A stretch of 64,000 nucleotides of DNA, from positions 28,760,920 to 28,824,919 of the forward strand of contig OX457039.1 of the NCBI GenBank assembly GCA_949752735.1. Reading direction: 5' to 3'. Positions 36,242 through 47,435 of the stretch are shown one piece after another (the stretch's first letter is position 1; each line of letters opens with the position of its first letter). Below the pieces are notes generated by a model. It had not been told where the DNA came from. It did not search any database and worked only from the letters and a program-made list of their open reading frames with translations. This stretch comes from Lumbricus terrestris (lineage: Eukaryota; Annelida; Clitellata; Crassiclitellata; Lumbricidae). Made by a program: the position numbers and the translations under genes.

Positions 36242-38005
36242 CATCGATTGATTAAATAACCTTTGTGCTTTTAGTATTTTGCCAGCTCTACATCTATAGA
36301 GCAGGACTCCTATTCAGGTCATGCAAGTAGAAGTGAAGTATGAACGCAAGAGGCAAAATGATTGTTCTCCGCAGAGGCCAACACGACTTCAATACAATTC
36401 AGAACGTAAAATGCTGACTCATTCCAATTACATGGCTTGCAGTCACGAAAGGAAAACTGCTCATACTGTTTGATTGCATTCATGATTCAATGGATTAGAC
36501 TGCACAACATGTGACCTCATTTCAATACAAAACTTAAATGATCAGACTCTTTTCAAACTTACTTCAAGGCAAAAACTATTTTACTGTTTTTCAAGCAAGA
36601 TTCTAATGCACTACTACCATATCAGCTATGCTTTCAATCAGAAATCTTCAAGTGTCTAGTTTCTCAAAGGTCGGTTTGCAAAGATTTCATTGTTGACATG
36701 AGACACACCTAAAATACTTGTCCAGATGTGTCAATAGATCATCTTACTTGACATGACCTGCTTATAGTCAGCCAGTCTCTGTATAAATGGCCTAAAATGA
36801 CAGTTTCACTGCACAGAATAAAGACAGAGATTGAGACCGGTTAAAAAATAAATCCCATGTCAGCATAATAAATGCCATTTAACTACAACCATCACCACCC
36901 CCTTTATTTAAAATCAACAATTATATCTTAAAAACATTAGTAAGCATACAATCCAATCTTGTGACTTCTACAGTTGTGCTATAATATGCACACTCAAAAT
37001 ACAGATAGATATATGAAAATTAATAACAAAATAAAAAACACGTAAGAATTAACAAAAACATATTTACTGTATACACAACCCACAACAAACTATTCCAGCA
37101 TTATAATCCGCTATTGTTATAGTTGTTATTCTTGCTCTTTCAATTACTGTACAAGTGTACACGCAAAACATGGCTGGTCCACCAGCTTTGCCTGAAATCA
37201 ATACCCACATTTACAACTGCCGATCACATGACCGCTCGCAGGTAAATATCAATTGACAGAAAGAAGACGAAGAAGACCAATAACAGCAATGTTTCATCCA
37301 GATGTTTCTACACATAATATATATAAATCCCATTGGAGAGTTTCACCGAATATCGATTGCCCACATGACAACATCTCCCTGAGATGCTGACTCATCTGAG
37401 TCAACACCTGGGGGACTGGACCCTAATTAAACCTGTTCTCATGATGTGAACCAGCAAACAAAAATCAGAAGAACAAATGCACGATCACAATCATTCAAAT
37501 ACAAAATCAGTGGCCCAATCAACTGCATATGAACGTCAAATCGTAGAAAAACATCATGCCTACAAATTGTCCTAAACACAAGATCACCAGGTGATTCGTG
37601 TCCTTTGCCAATCAGCCCTGTTTTAGGTCTTCATTGTCTAAATGCTTTGTCCACAATGAAGTTGTCTGGGTATCTGCCTCCATTGCCTGGGTCCATGTGT
37701 GCCATGGAGGGTCCTACTGCAGTCTTCTATCTCATTTGGTAACCAAATAGAAAGGGTCAGAGTGCCCTATTATGGACCTGTCTGCCATTGCAACATGTGA
37801 TATTGAGGCAAACATCAGAGGAGGCCATATTAGCTGCTAATAGCTAGCCGAGTCTATTCAGAGCTTTCCTGATTGAATGACAATAATACAACAACTGTCC
37901 AATCTAAAATGTGAGCTTGCATTATTAAAAATGCTACATACAGCAACTTACTTACTGACACAGATTGCATGCATCATTTCCTATTTTCCAAAAAAGGTTC
38001 CTTAA

Positions 38006-38147
38006 CCCATTCGCTACCGGAGGTAAGAAATTCCTGTGACCGAGGTTATTATACAGACAGCGCGGCACCGCCAGATATATTCGGCGCATAGGGAATACGA
38101 TTTATTTCCTCCACCGGATATATCCGGCGTCCTAGGTATCGAATGGG
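38006..38147. mobile_element. piggyBac-like MITE (142 bp)
   Basis: TTAA on both sides (38002-38005, 38148-38151) and inverted ends CCCATTCGCTACC and CCCATTCGATACC. Internal inverted copies of CCGGATATATCCGG-like sequence. Confidence 0.75.
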
Positions 38148-38452
38148 TTAAGCATTTTGATCAACGCAAACCAGTATCAATAAAAAATCTACTCAGATTT
38201 CAAGAATTCATTAGTGCTGTTTTAAAGTTGAATAAGAAATCAATCAGTGGCATCAAAAAATTGACAAAAATTGTCAATTTCACCCAATGAGTCCAGTGCG
38301 ATGAAGAGGCAGCATGAGGGACATCTGAGGCCTAAACCATATAGCCACCTAAGATCACTTAGTCACAGCTAGTTTTAAGTCTCCACTTGAAGTGAACTGA
38401 ATTATAAGCAATGTACAACTCGTGAAAGTGTTACAATTAATGTCATCTTATA

Positions 38453-39386
38453 TCTATATAAATAAAAATGTAAAACGTTAGTTTTTGTGGCCTCAGAACT
38501 CGATAAGTTCTTCACCGATTCTTTTAAAAATTTTTGCAAACCGTTCCATTCGGACATAAGCGTGTTGTTATAATGCCTTTTGGGGAAAAGCGCAATCTTT
38601 TCGACCAAAAAACACAACTTTAAATTCCAATCCAATTTCAACTTTCACGCAGTCCGCCATTTTATTTATTTCTTCAGAGCGTAGTGCTGTTCATCACTCG
38701 CATTTAGTTTCGTATTATTAGTTTTGTATCTATTTCTTTCTTTCTTTTTAAAATTTTCGCAAACCGTTCCATTCGATATCAAGCAATGAAATATTAGTTT
38801 CGTGTCTATTTATTTCCTTTTCACACAAAAATACGAGCGGGTTCAAACCAAAAAACACAATTTTTCACCCGAGTGCGGCCGTTTTCACCAACAATTTTTA
38901 TTCGTATCCGTCCACAATTTTGCGATTATAGCGCCATCTTTTGCACGTTCCATTGGAAGGTGCGCGTACACAATTCAAATCCCTTTCAAATAAACGGTTT
39001 CTTCTTTCAAAGCGTCTTCACCGATTGCTTTCAGAGTGGGCTTCATTCGAATAGCGTGATCCTTCTTCACCGATAACTTTCAAAAATTACATGCGAGCGG
39101 GTTTGTATATGCTTTTTGGCAAAAAACGCAATGCACTAAATCTTAACTCACACAACCTTGCATTCGTTGCGCGCGTTTTTATAGCGCCATTTCTCACACA
39201 CCTAAACCAGCATTAAGTCGCAGATTACACATCGGAGATATTTAAATTTTAATTCATTCAAGCGGACGGGATGGAGGGAGGGACGGACGATGGGAGGGGG
39301 GACGGAGGGAAGGAGGGAGGGGAAGGGAGGTAGGGATGGACGGACGGTCTTTTCAGCCACAGCAACACGTGGCCGGGTACAGCTAG
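38453..39386 (+). mobile_element. Helitron, non-autonomous (934 bp)
   Basis: Starts TCTATATAAATAAAAATG after A and ends CCGGGTACAGCTAG before T, with a CCAC/GTGG hairpin about 15 nt from the 3' end. Inside, 'caaaccgttccattcg' recurs at about 38536 and 38758, and a G-rich ggaggga tract lies at 39270-39350. No Rep/helicase frame. Shares both ends with the copy at 4863-5977. Confidence 0.85.
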
Positions 39387-40269
39387 TTAGTTATATAATG
39401 CCATACATCATGATACATAATAGGTAAGAATACAATTCCAAATACCAGTAAAAGCAACTACTTATGATATTGATCTGAAATTTGGCATAGTTTCATCAAA
39501 TACCATAACAAACATTTCGTAAAATTTTCGTTGAAATCCGAGATGGTCAAGCTGGAGCCATTTGTTGAATTGTGGCGAACTGACACTATATTATTACAAA
39601 GTTAATACAAGTTTTTGTGTGACTGTGTACTGGTGTGTGTGTGTCTGTTTGTGTGTGTGCAATGGCATAAACGTCATCATAAATGACACTCAGACTCAAA
39701 GTAAAAAACTACAAACCTTTCTATAATTATGCCTTGAGTGTTTCTCAAGACCATAATTTCTTGCCCAGCCATAGCACCTGAAAGGATGGCAAGAATGCTA
39801 GCCTTCTGCCCAAAGTTCAAGCCTTACTGGTTTGCTGTTACTGATGCCTGAATTTGAGCCATGTGCCACATGTTTTCAACGCTGCTTGTTCAACAAAGTC
39901 AAACATCATGCTACTTTGTCTCTGTTTTCTCGAGTATAAACTCTTCTGTGATGTACTTTCAAAAAGTGTCTTTACACATGCAAACATTCACACATGCATA
40001 CACATATTCATCATTTCACATACATAAATATGTACACACATTGCACACATACGAAATATCATAAGCAATTAGACTATGTTCCCTATAGCATCCTCTCTGA
40101 AAGGGCTCCAAATATCAGAACACAAACATGGAGACAACATCGCAACATTTACATTCAGATAACGGGCATAATTGATAATTGGTCTCAATCAAGTAGCACA
40201 TTGACAGCAGTTACTTACCCACTTACTTGAAGAACTAATATACAGAATATGTTCTGTGTATAACAATTA

Positions 40270-41054
40270 GGCCAAAAAAAAATAATGTTGTGTTTCCGGT
40301 AACCCGACCGACCCTCTTTCATTGCCGCGACTCAAATAATTTTGTAAAATAATTTTTATTTTAAAAAAAATTTTAGTAAAAAAAATTTTTCATTAAATTT
40401 TTTTTAAATTAAAAAAAATTGTATTGACATAATACGGTGACATTGCCTTCCGTATAGAGTTGGATCTTAGGCCAAAAAGTTGTGTTTCTAGTAACCCGAC
40501 CGACTCACTTTTATTGCCGAGACTCGGAAAATTTTGTGTGATTTTTTAAAATTTACAGTGACATTGCCTTAGAGTTTCATGCCTGCCTAACTACTTCCTG
40601 GTTGCCAGCCTTGAAAAACCTCTAGCCTTATCATTCTCACTTGAGCCACCTCTAATGGTGAGTAGGGAAAATAAATCTAGCAACCTCTAGGTGTAACTAG
40701 TCACTGGCTCGGCCAGTCTGGAACGACCCCTAGCAGTGATGTTCTGTTCACACTCATCTTCCCCTTCCCTTCCCACTTTATCTTGTCAGAAAAGATGTCA
40801 ACAAAATGAAATTGATAGAATTGTTTTCTAGAGCAATTTTAGGTACAGACAGTCGGAAAATAGGCAGTTTATACTTGCTTAGAACACGTACTTTGTTGCA
40901 GCGTGTACCTTTATGCAAAAAAGAGTAGTTGGGTATAATTTTTCGGATAGTCATTGTATAAAAATATTTTACCAAAATAAAAATATTTTTCGACCTACCT
41001 ACCCAATTTTTTACAGCTCTGTTACCGGAAACACAGCATTATTTTTTTTTGGCC
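40270..41054. mobile_element. PIF/Harbinger-like MITE (785 bp)
   Basis: TTA duplications (40267-40269, 41055-41057) flank inverted ends of about 34 bp beginning GGCCAAAAAAAAATAATG and including TGTGTTTCCGGTAAC. A 3-bp TTA target and GG-starting ends fit PIF/Harbinger. The left end is repeated internally at about 40469 ('aggccaaaaagttgtgtttc'), a partial tandem duplication. Confidence 0.7.
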
Positions 41055-41524
41055 TTAGGGCTTATTTTATAGGCTATGCATTTCACAAAATCGCACAAGA
41101 CAAGAACATCAATAGTCTCTTACTTTCCTTAACTCAGCCTATAGCTATCATATGTAGATACTTGAATATCAACCGAGAGCATTGGTTGTCTTATAGTAGG
41201 GCACAGCCGGGTGCTGACCCGGATACCCGGATATGCCGGGTATTTGACACCCGGCAGATAACCGGACCCGGTGATGAAAGGTCTTCCGGGCCGGGTGGTA
41301 TATATGAATAGCATACAACACATTAAGGGGCTTAGCAGCTAACCGGCAAAATCTCTCAACTGCATTATAGTACAATGAACAGACAATCACAGAACAGACC
41401 GCCTGCTGATGACTGCTTTATATTAGACTATCCTATTTCAAACAGCCTACCAGCAAGAGGAAGGAGGAGGTGGAGGGTAGAGTTTGTATCACCCTCTTCC
41501 TTTCTGTCTCTCCTCCTTCCTCCT

Positions 41525-41527
<3 letters not shown>

Positions 41528-41564
<37 letters not shown>

Positions 41565-41575
41565 CTCTCTCTCTT
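41528..41575. repeat. (CT)n microsatellite
   Basis: About 24 CT units with one CG interruption, inside the hAT-like element. Confidence 0.95.
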
Positions 41576-41884
41576 CTACACCCCTTCCTGAGAGGAACAG
41601 TGGTAGACAATGAAGGAGGGGGAGTAAATAGAATATATATATATTTATATGTGTGACCTGGTGGCTGAATAAATATATATATTTAAATATAAGAATGGCA
41701 CCCTCTTTCATGCTTTCTCTTATTCCTTCCTCCTCTTTCTCTTCTAGTATTCCCCTTCCTCTTCCTCCTGCTGCTTGGCTGTTTGAAATATCTAACAGGG
41801 AAGAGAAAGGAGATGATGAAGGAGGAGGGGAGGAACAGTGGTAGAATGTTAGGGAGTATAGGAAGGGAGGAAAGAGCGTATATG

Positions 41885-41920
41885 TGTGTGTGTGTATATA
41901 TATACATTATATATATACAT

Positions 41921-41965
<45 letters not shown>

Positions 41966-41967
41966 GC
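41885..41967. repeat. TG/TA microsatellite
   Basis: TGTGTGTG followed by long TA runs with repeated TATACATTA breaks. Confidence 0.95.
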
Positions 41968-43929
41968 TGCTCACTGACCATAGCTATATAAGTTGGCAAG
42001 GGGTCATCTGTCATTAATCCATTTATCTTTAAAGCCTGTTTGGTCTGTCACACCCTCATTCAAGTCAGAGAGACTAGTACTTGTCAGAAAGGATACCTTC
42101 CACCTGTTATATGACTCTGCAGCCAAGCTTAATAGACCCCCCTCTCTAATACGATCATGTATACATCTCACAGATTAAGGGATGGTACACTTTGAACTAT
42201 GTCTAAATGTAGTTGGACTGCATAGACCACAGAAGCAGGACTGTTTATCAGAGGCCTCTGACCTCCTCTTGGCTGACTGGACAGATCAGCATCATTTCTA
42301 TACTATAGAATGATTTCATCAACACAGTTCATGAACAGATATTAGTGGGTAATACTGGCACCTCTCAATCAATAACCCCTGGCAGAACTCAACTGTAGTA
42401 AAACTGCCACATTCGAGTTTTACTCAATTCCACCAAAGGTAGCTAGCAAACAGAGTGATGTTTGTTTGACAGCATTCAAAGTGGGGACTTACTATTCAGT
42501 TTAGAGATTAACGATTACTTTTAATACCCGGACCCGGTACCCGGACCCGGCAGATTTTATTCAAACTACCCGGACCCGGTACCCGGTTGAAAAACGGCAC
42601 CCGGCTATGCCCTATCTTATAGCCTCATAAACTGTGATTAAAGATACTTAATATGAACCTTGTAACTGGCTAATATTTTGTAGTTTATAATAGAATGTTT
42701 TGTAATTGATGTTGCTCAGCTCAAGTTATTTGTTTCGGTCAAGTCATGAGCACATTTTATCACGATTTCAATCAAGTGACTTTCGTTCAGATAAAGCAAG
42801 TACACAAATCTTGAACTAAGCAAGTGATAAAACTCGGCTCAGCAGTGATTAATCCTTCACTGTCACTATATAAGGAATTGGCCTTTACCTTTTTAAATCA
42901 ACAAAGATAGTTTGCAACTATGTCCCACGCACAGATAAGAAACCATAAAACACACTAGAAAGAAACTCCCCATACCTGGCTAAATTCTTAACACATCTGG
43001 CAATGATCCTTACATGTATTCTTAAAAGTAATTTAACTAAAACCTTCATCGCCATGGTCATGCATTTACATATCAATGGGTATTTGGCATGGAAAGCAGC
43101 ACATCAAATAATTACTCACAGTTTGCAAGTTGTCACATTTCTGTGAATTTTTCTCTTGCAAATACACAAACTAACATCATTTATCAGCTATTTATCTACG
43201 CAGTCATCAGAGTCCCACACTGACTCCAGCAAGTGAATACTTAAGGGGACCTTCAAAATGCCCAAGCAGGAAGAAACCCTATTTTCACAAAATTTTGCAG
43301 GTTGCAAAAAGTCAGGAATCGGGAACAATTCAAGTTTTCGTGATTCATTTTAAGAGTCATCCACATGATAATTCCAAAGTATTGAATAAGTGGGGGTTAC
43401 AAAATTGTCCAAACACAAGATACTTATTCCCATACGATACTTATTTCCACACGAACTGTCACTATCAATTTCAGGTAACTTGTCCTACCAAGGATCCCAT
43501 GCTTCTATTTGGAATATATATATATATGTTTAAGAAATCATCTGAATGACTCGCACAACTGCATTAAACTATTGCAAGAGGGATTCCAAAATAGTCTAAA
43601 GATGAGGAAAGTGTCGTTTAAACACATATTCCCACTATAAGTCTAAAATAACAAAAGTTTTATGTTTCGCATTATGAGTTATCAACCTGGATATCACTCT
43701 CAAATCTCATCAACCAACTCTTGTGCATGGGCATCCCAAAACAAGGCCCAATTTATTTTTAAACAACTAAAAATATCAGATCTGCTATCAAAGTTAGGTT
43801 TCCTAAAGTGGGTTATCTACAACAGAAAGCATCAGCAAATCTGAAACTCCTTCTCACTCAAAACTGCAAATACCATATTTGGAACTATTTTCACACACTT
43901 TCTCACCAAAGACATCAGCAGCTTGTCCA

Positions 43930-44700
43930 ATTAAAGCTTCATGCTTACTCTGCTTACCATCATGCTGCATATACTGGCTTCTCCCTCTGTGACGCTTATA
44001 AACTTCAGTTCATTTTCAATGCCACAGCCAATTTATAGGCAGCATTCCAAAGTTTGCTCATATCATGCATCTGCTGACCGTGGTCACTTCTCTTCACTCG
44101 CTCTGCTCCTTTACCCGGCACAATCTCTTTGTCTGCATGCTAGGATTGCCATGGCTAAAGCGTGAGCCTTTGCTCTCATTTGCCCTACACCAGCGGTTCC
44201 CAGCCCATGGCCCACAAGTGGCCTGCCTGGCCTACAAAAATGGCCCACAGCATCTCAATGAATTAAGAAAGATATATGCAAAAATTGACAATTTGGACAT
44301 AATAGAATATCTAACTCTTTTCTATTACAAATTATTTTATTTGGACGTTAATAAATCTCATCAAAAATTCTTTTTTTTAATCAATTATAGCAATTTTATA
44401 TGCCTTTAGTTAATTAAATTTTAGCCTTGTGGCCCCTAATGTCCTTCAACTAAGAAAAAGTGGCCCTCGTGTCCTCCAATTTATAAAAAGTGGCCCGCCA
44501 GTCAAATAAGGTTGGGAACCACTGCCCTGCACTGTGGAACCAGTTTCCTCATTTGATGCAGTCCTTATTAACTGGTGGGTCAAGTGCCTCTTATTACTGT
44601 CCCAATACCACTCTTTCATTTCATGGTCTCCTGCACTAGCAGCAACTCTAAGTTAGTGTGCACTGCAAGAGGCACTATCTAAATTTGCAATACAATAAAA
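43930..44700 (+). mobile_element. CR1-like LINE fragment split by a hAT element
   Basis: Left part (to 44190) ends in a frame reading '...EPLLSFALICPT'; after removal of 44191-44524 the reading resumes as 'LWNQFPHLMQ', the 'PTLWN.LP' block of CR1/L2 polymerases. The tail 'gcaagaggcactatctaaatttgcaatacaataaa' ends at about 44700. Many stops; dead. Confidence 0.75.
44191..44524. mobile_element. hAT-like MITE (334 bp)
   Basis: Ends CAGCGGTTCCCAGCC and, inverted, CAGTGGTTCCCAACC, flanked by CCCTACAC / CCCTGCAC (8 bp, one mismatch). 'gtggcc'-containing repeats follow each end. Inserted in the LINE fragment above. Confidence 0.88.
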
Positions 44701-44759
44701 TCTCGGGTCTTTATCAAGGATTCCCTTCATTGATTTTCTATCCAGCAGCGGGTACAATT

Positions 44760-45065
44760 TAAAATCCTTTCCCTCATGAATGTGTAACTGCCCTGTTGGT
44801 ATGGCCTTGTCCTACTTTGAGTCTTGCCCCACCCACACTCTGGGCGCTTCCTTACCTGCAAGGGCCTCTTTGTTATCTTCGACTCGTGGCCTTCTGGTTG
44901 CCCTGTATGTATTGCTTTTGCCTGTGCTGGCCCTTCAATTTGGAACAGTCTACTTGCCTTCTGACTTTCTCAGTTTCAGAGATTCCATACAACTTTATGG
45001 TTGCTGGTCAGACACTGATGTGGCAAGAAAGCGCTGCTTCTGAACAGCACTGCATAAATGTTCAA
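44760..45065 (+). mobile_element. CR1-like LINE C-terminal fragment
   Basis: Translation contains 'SSTRGLLV' and, after frameshifts, a 'NSLPSDF.SF.DSIQ' type segment and 'FKSAASE'. This matches the C-terminal block of CR1/L2 polymerases. Confidence 0.55.
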
Positions 45066-46325
45066 TTATATTTCCATCTACGTCATGAGTAATCCAGGTA
45101 GTCAACAGAACATCTCAAACCGCTTGAAGCTATTGTACATGGGATACAAACACATCTCAAACATTGGAAAGACAATCTTCAAATAATTTGAAACTTTCTA
45201 CTTAAAGGTGAGTAACTGATGTTAATATAAATGTCAGTTAATTCGTACAACAAGGTTTTAAAGTTTACCCCTTCACGAAACGAGAGACAAATACAAATTC
45301 AATAGTCCTATTCACATAAACACGCATCACACTAAAATGGTCGCACTTCGAGTCGCAATTAGCAAATCGATTTCGGAGATCCGGTGAAATTCCTCTCGGC
45401 GATTCGGGTTTCACCAGTAATCCAACTATGCAATCTCCAGCAAATTTCAAAGTGGTTCCATCTTGCATTAGGGGCTAAAAGGGACCAAACACGGGGATAG
45501 GATATAGTTACACAGTTTATCACTATAACTGGCGCAGTTAACTCGTCCGAGCTTGTTTTCGTCTTAAAGCTTTCACTGCTGCACATTATTATCTACGGCC
45601 GATCAGGTGTGAGAACACTCAACACGAGTGGGAGGACCACTCTAAACGTCATTTCCAAAAGAAAAACTAGTCAGTAAAGCAATGTACTCCACCTTCACAA
45701 ATATTCACACCAGATACACGTACCTTCTTTTAAAATCCAATTCAAACGAGATAGACGCTAGATTTATTAATCAATTTCGGTCATTTTTGTTATCGCCTAC
45801 CGGCTATTCCAGACCTGTAAACAAACGGTAGAAACTGTTCTCTCCTGCAAAATGCACCATAAATGCTGCATTCCTAGATTCTGCAGCAACTTCAATGACG
45901 TCAGTTTTTCTATTGCCATCTAGCGTTTGACTATAACAAAATGATCAAACATAAGCCGGGGACTTCTACAGCGCCCCGAAATCTTCTATTATGTCTATTA
46001 TGTTTTTCAAGTATACAGCAAAAATAAAATTTATGCCAACATCTTCATTCAGCTGCTCATTTCGCGACTTTTGGGCCACTTTTTGTAGTGATCTCTTGCG
46101 AGTCGCGACATAGCAATTTTTCGAAATCTGGCAACCCTGATCTGATGGCCGGAAGTGCATCTTGCTGTCTGCTAAAATTGCTTCTTATGAAGTGTAATAT
46201 AAATTTGCTTTAAAAATCTGCTTCGCATGGAATTTCAGGCAGCCTAATTTCAGCGCAATAAATACAGTTTTGAGTATTATTGATATGTTAGATATTATCT
46301 GGCGAAGTCAGTGTTCTTGGTTCTT

Positions 46326-46401
46326 ATGATGGCTGAAATATCTGCAAGCGTACGTCTGTCACTTATGATTACTTACCTGTTGTCTGCGGCTTCAGTTCAC
46401 G
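46326..46401 (+). other. signal-peptide exon of the receptor-like gene
   Basis: Two in-frame ATGs start the frame. A hydrophobic stretch LSLMITYLLSAASV precedes a phase-1 donor (G|GTAACA), typical of secreted mosaic proteins whose signal peptide has its own exon. The acceptor sequence of the next exon fits the phase. Confidence 0.75.
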
Positions 46402-47399
46402 GTAACATTATAACATTATCTCACAGCTCATAAACAACAACGTTGCACACAAAGAGTTAAACTCTTTGACTTCTAAGTTGTTTTTCAATTTGACAATTTA
46501 TTATTTTTAGTTCACATGCCTATGAGTGGAAACAGACTGCGCTTGATACAGATTCGCATTGCTATGGGATTTTGCATGTGCAAAGAATGTTCAATTAGTA
46601 ATAATAACAATTATAGAAATGTCAAATTTCATTCTCAGTTCATCGTTTATTCCTCCACTGTTTGCAGTTTGTTTATATCAATGCATTTATAAGTTGATGA
46701 ATACATTTTAGTTTGCTTGAAGCTGCTGCATGTATCTTTAATTGGAGAAGACCAGACTATGGGGCGTTTAGATGTTTATGTCGATGGCCAATGGGGAACT
46801 GTTTGCAACACAGGATTTACCAATTCAGCCGCAGTGTAAGTCTATAAGTCCTTGTTTAGTTATACCATAAATGCACATTAGACTGTAGTAAAGTGTTGCA
46901 AATTTACTATCGGTGAGTAGAACAAATTTGCCTAGAAATGTGCATTTCAAAAACACTAGACATTTAAATCATAAGAGCTGTTTTAAGACCATAAAGTGTT
47001 CTAAAAGACATTACTATAATTACTTTTTGAACAGAACTTTTCAAGATAGATTAAGCATCAACAAAGCATTTATAGGCCCTATTGGCAAAGACTATAACAG
47101 TTTTAGGGAACATCCTAAAGGTGCCTGATATGGCTTTTTGATGATAATAAAGAATGTCTTTATATATTTGCACTTAAGACCCTGCATATCGTTGATCTAG
47201 CTGTTTTAGCCATCGAAAATAATTTTTTAGAAACTCCAGGAGTATTTTCCATGGAAAAGACACTTGACACAATCATGTTCATTGATGTTATGATAATTAT
47301 TTGACCTAATTATAAGCTTTATAATGATCTAATTAGCTTTTGTTAATTTGTATATATATAATCTATATAAATATAGAAGTTTTTTTGACCAACAACTGT

Positions 47400-47435
<36 letters not shown>

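Larger units (their letters stand above)
41197..42614. mobile_element. hAT-like non-autonomous element (1.42 kb)
   Basis: Ends TAGGGCACAGCCGGGTGC and, inverted, TAGGGCATAGCCGGGTGC, flanked by the perfect 8-bp duplication TCTTATAG (41189-41196, 42615-42622). Subterminal arrays of 'acccggacccggtacccgg'. Contains CT and TA microsatellites. No transposase frame. Confidence 0.92.
33423..46325. other. intergenic interval between divergent genes
   Basis: Apart from the mobile elements listed separately I find no coding exon. The non-coding first exon and promoter of kinesin light chain should be here, since its first coding exon starts at an acceptor. Positions 45250-45960 are less repetitive with scattered CpG and are the best candidate for promoters shared with the gene starting at 46326. 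No exon boundary could be fixed. Confidence 0.4.

Noticed and set aside
41375..41907. Open frames of Ser/Leu or Arg/Glu repeats
   Set aside because: They are translations of the (CT)n and TA microsatellites inside a hAT-like element.
45966..46160. 64-codon - strand frame upstream of the receptor-like gene
   Set aside because: No domain, no splice context linking it to KLC, length expected by chance.
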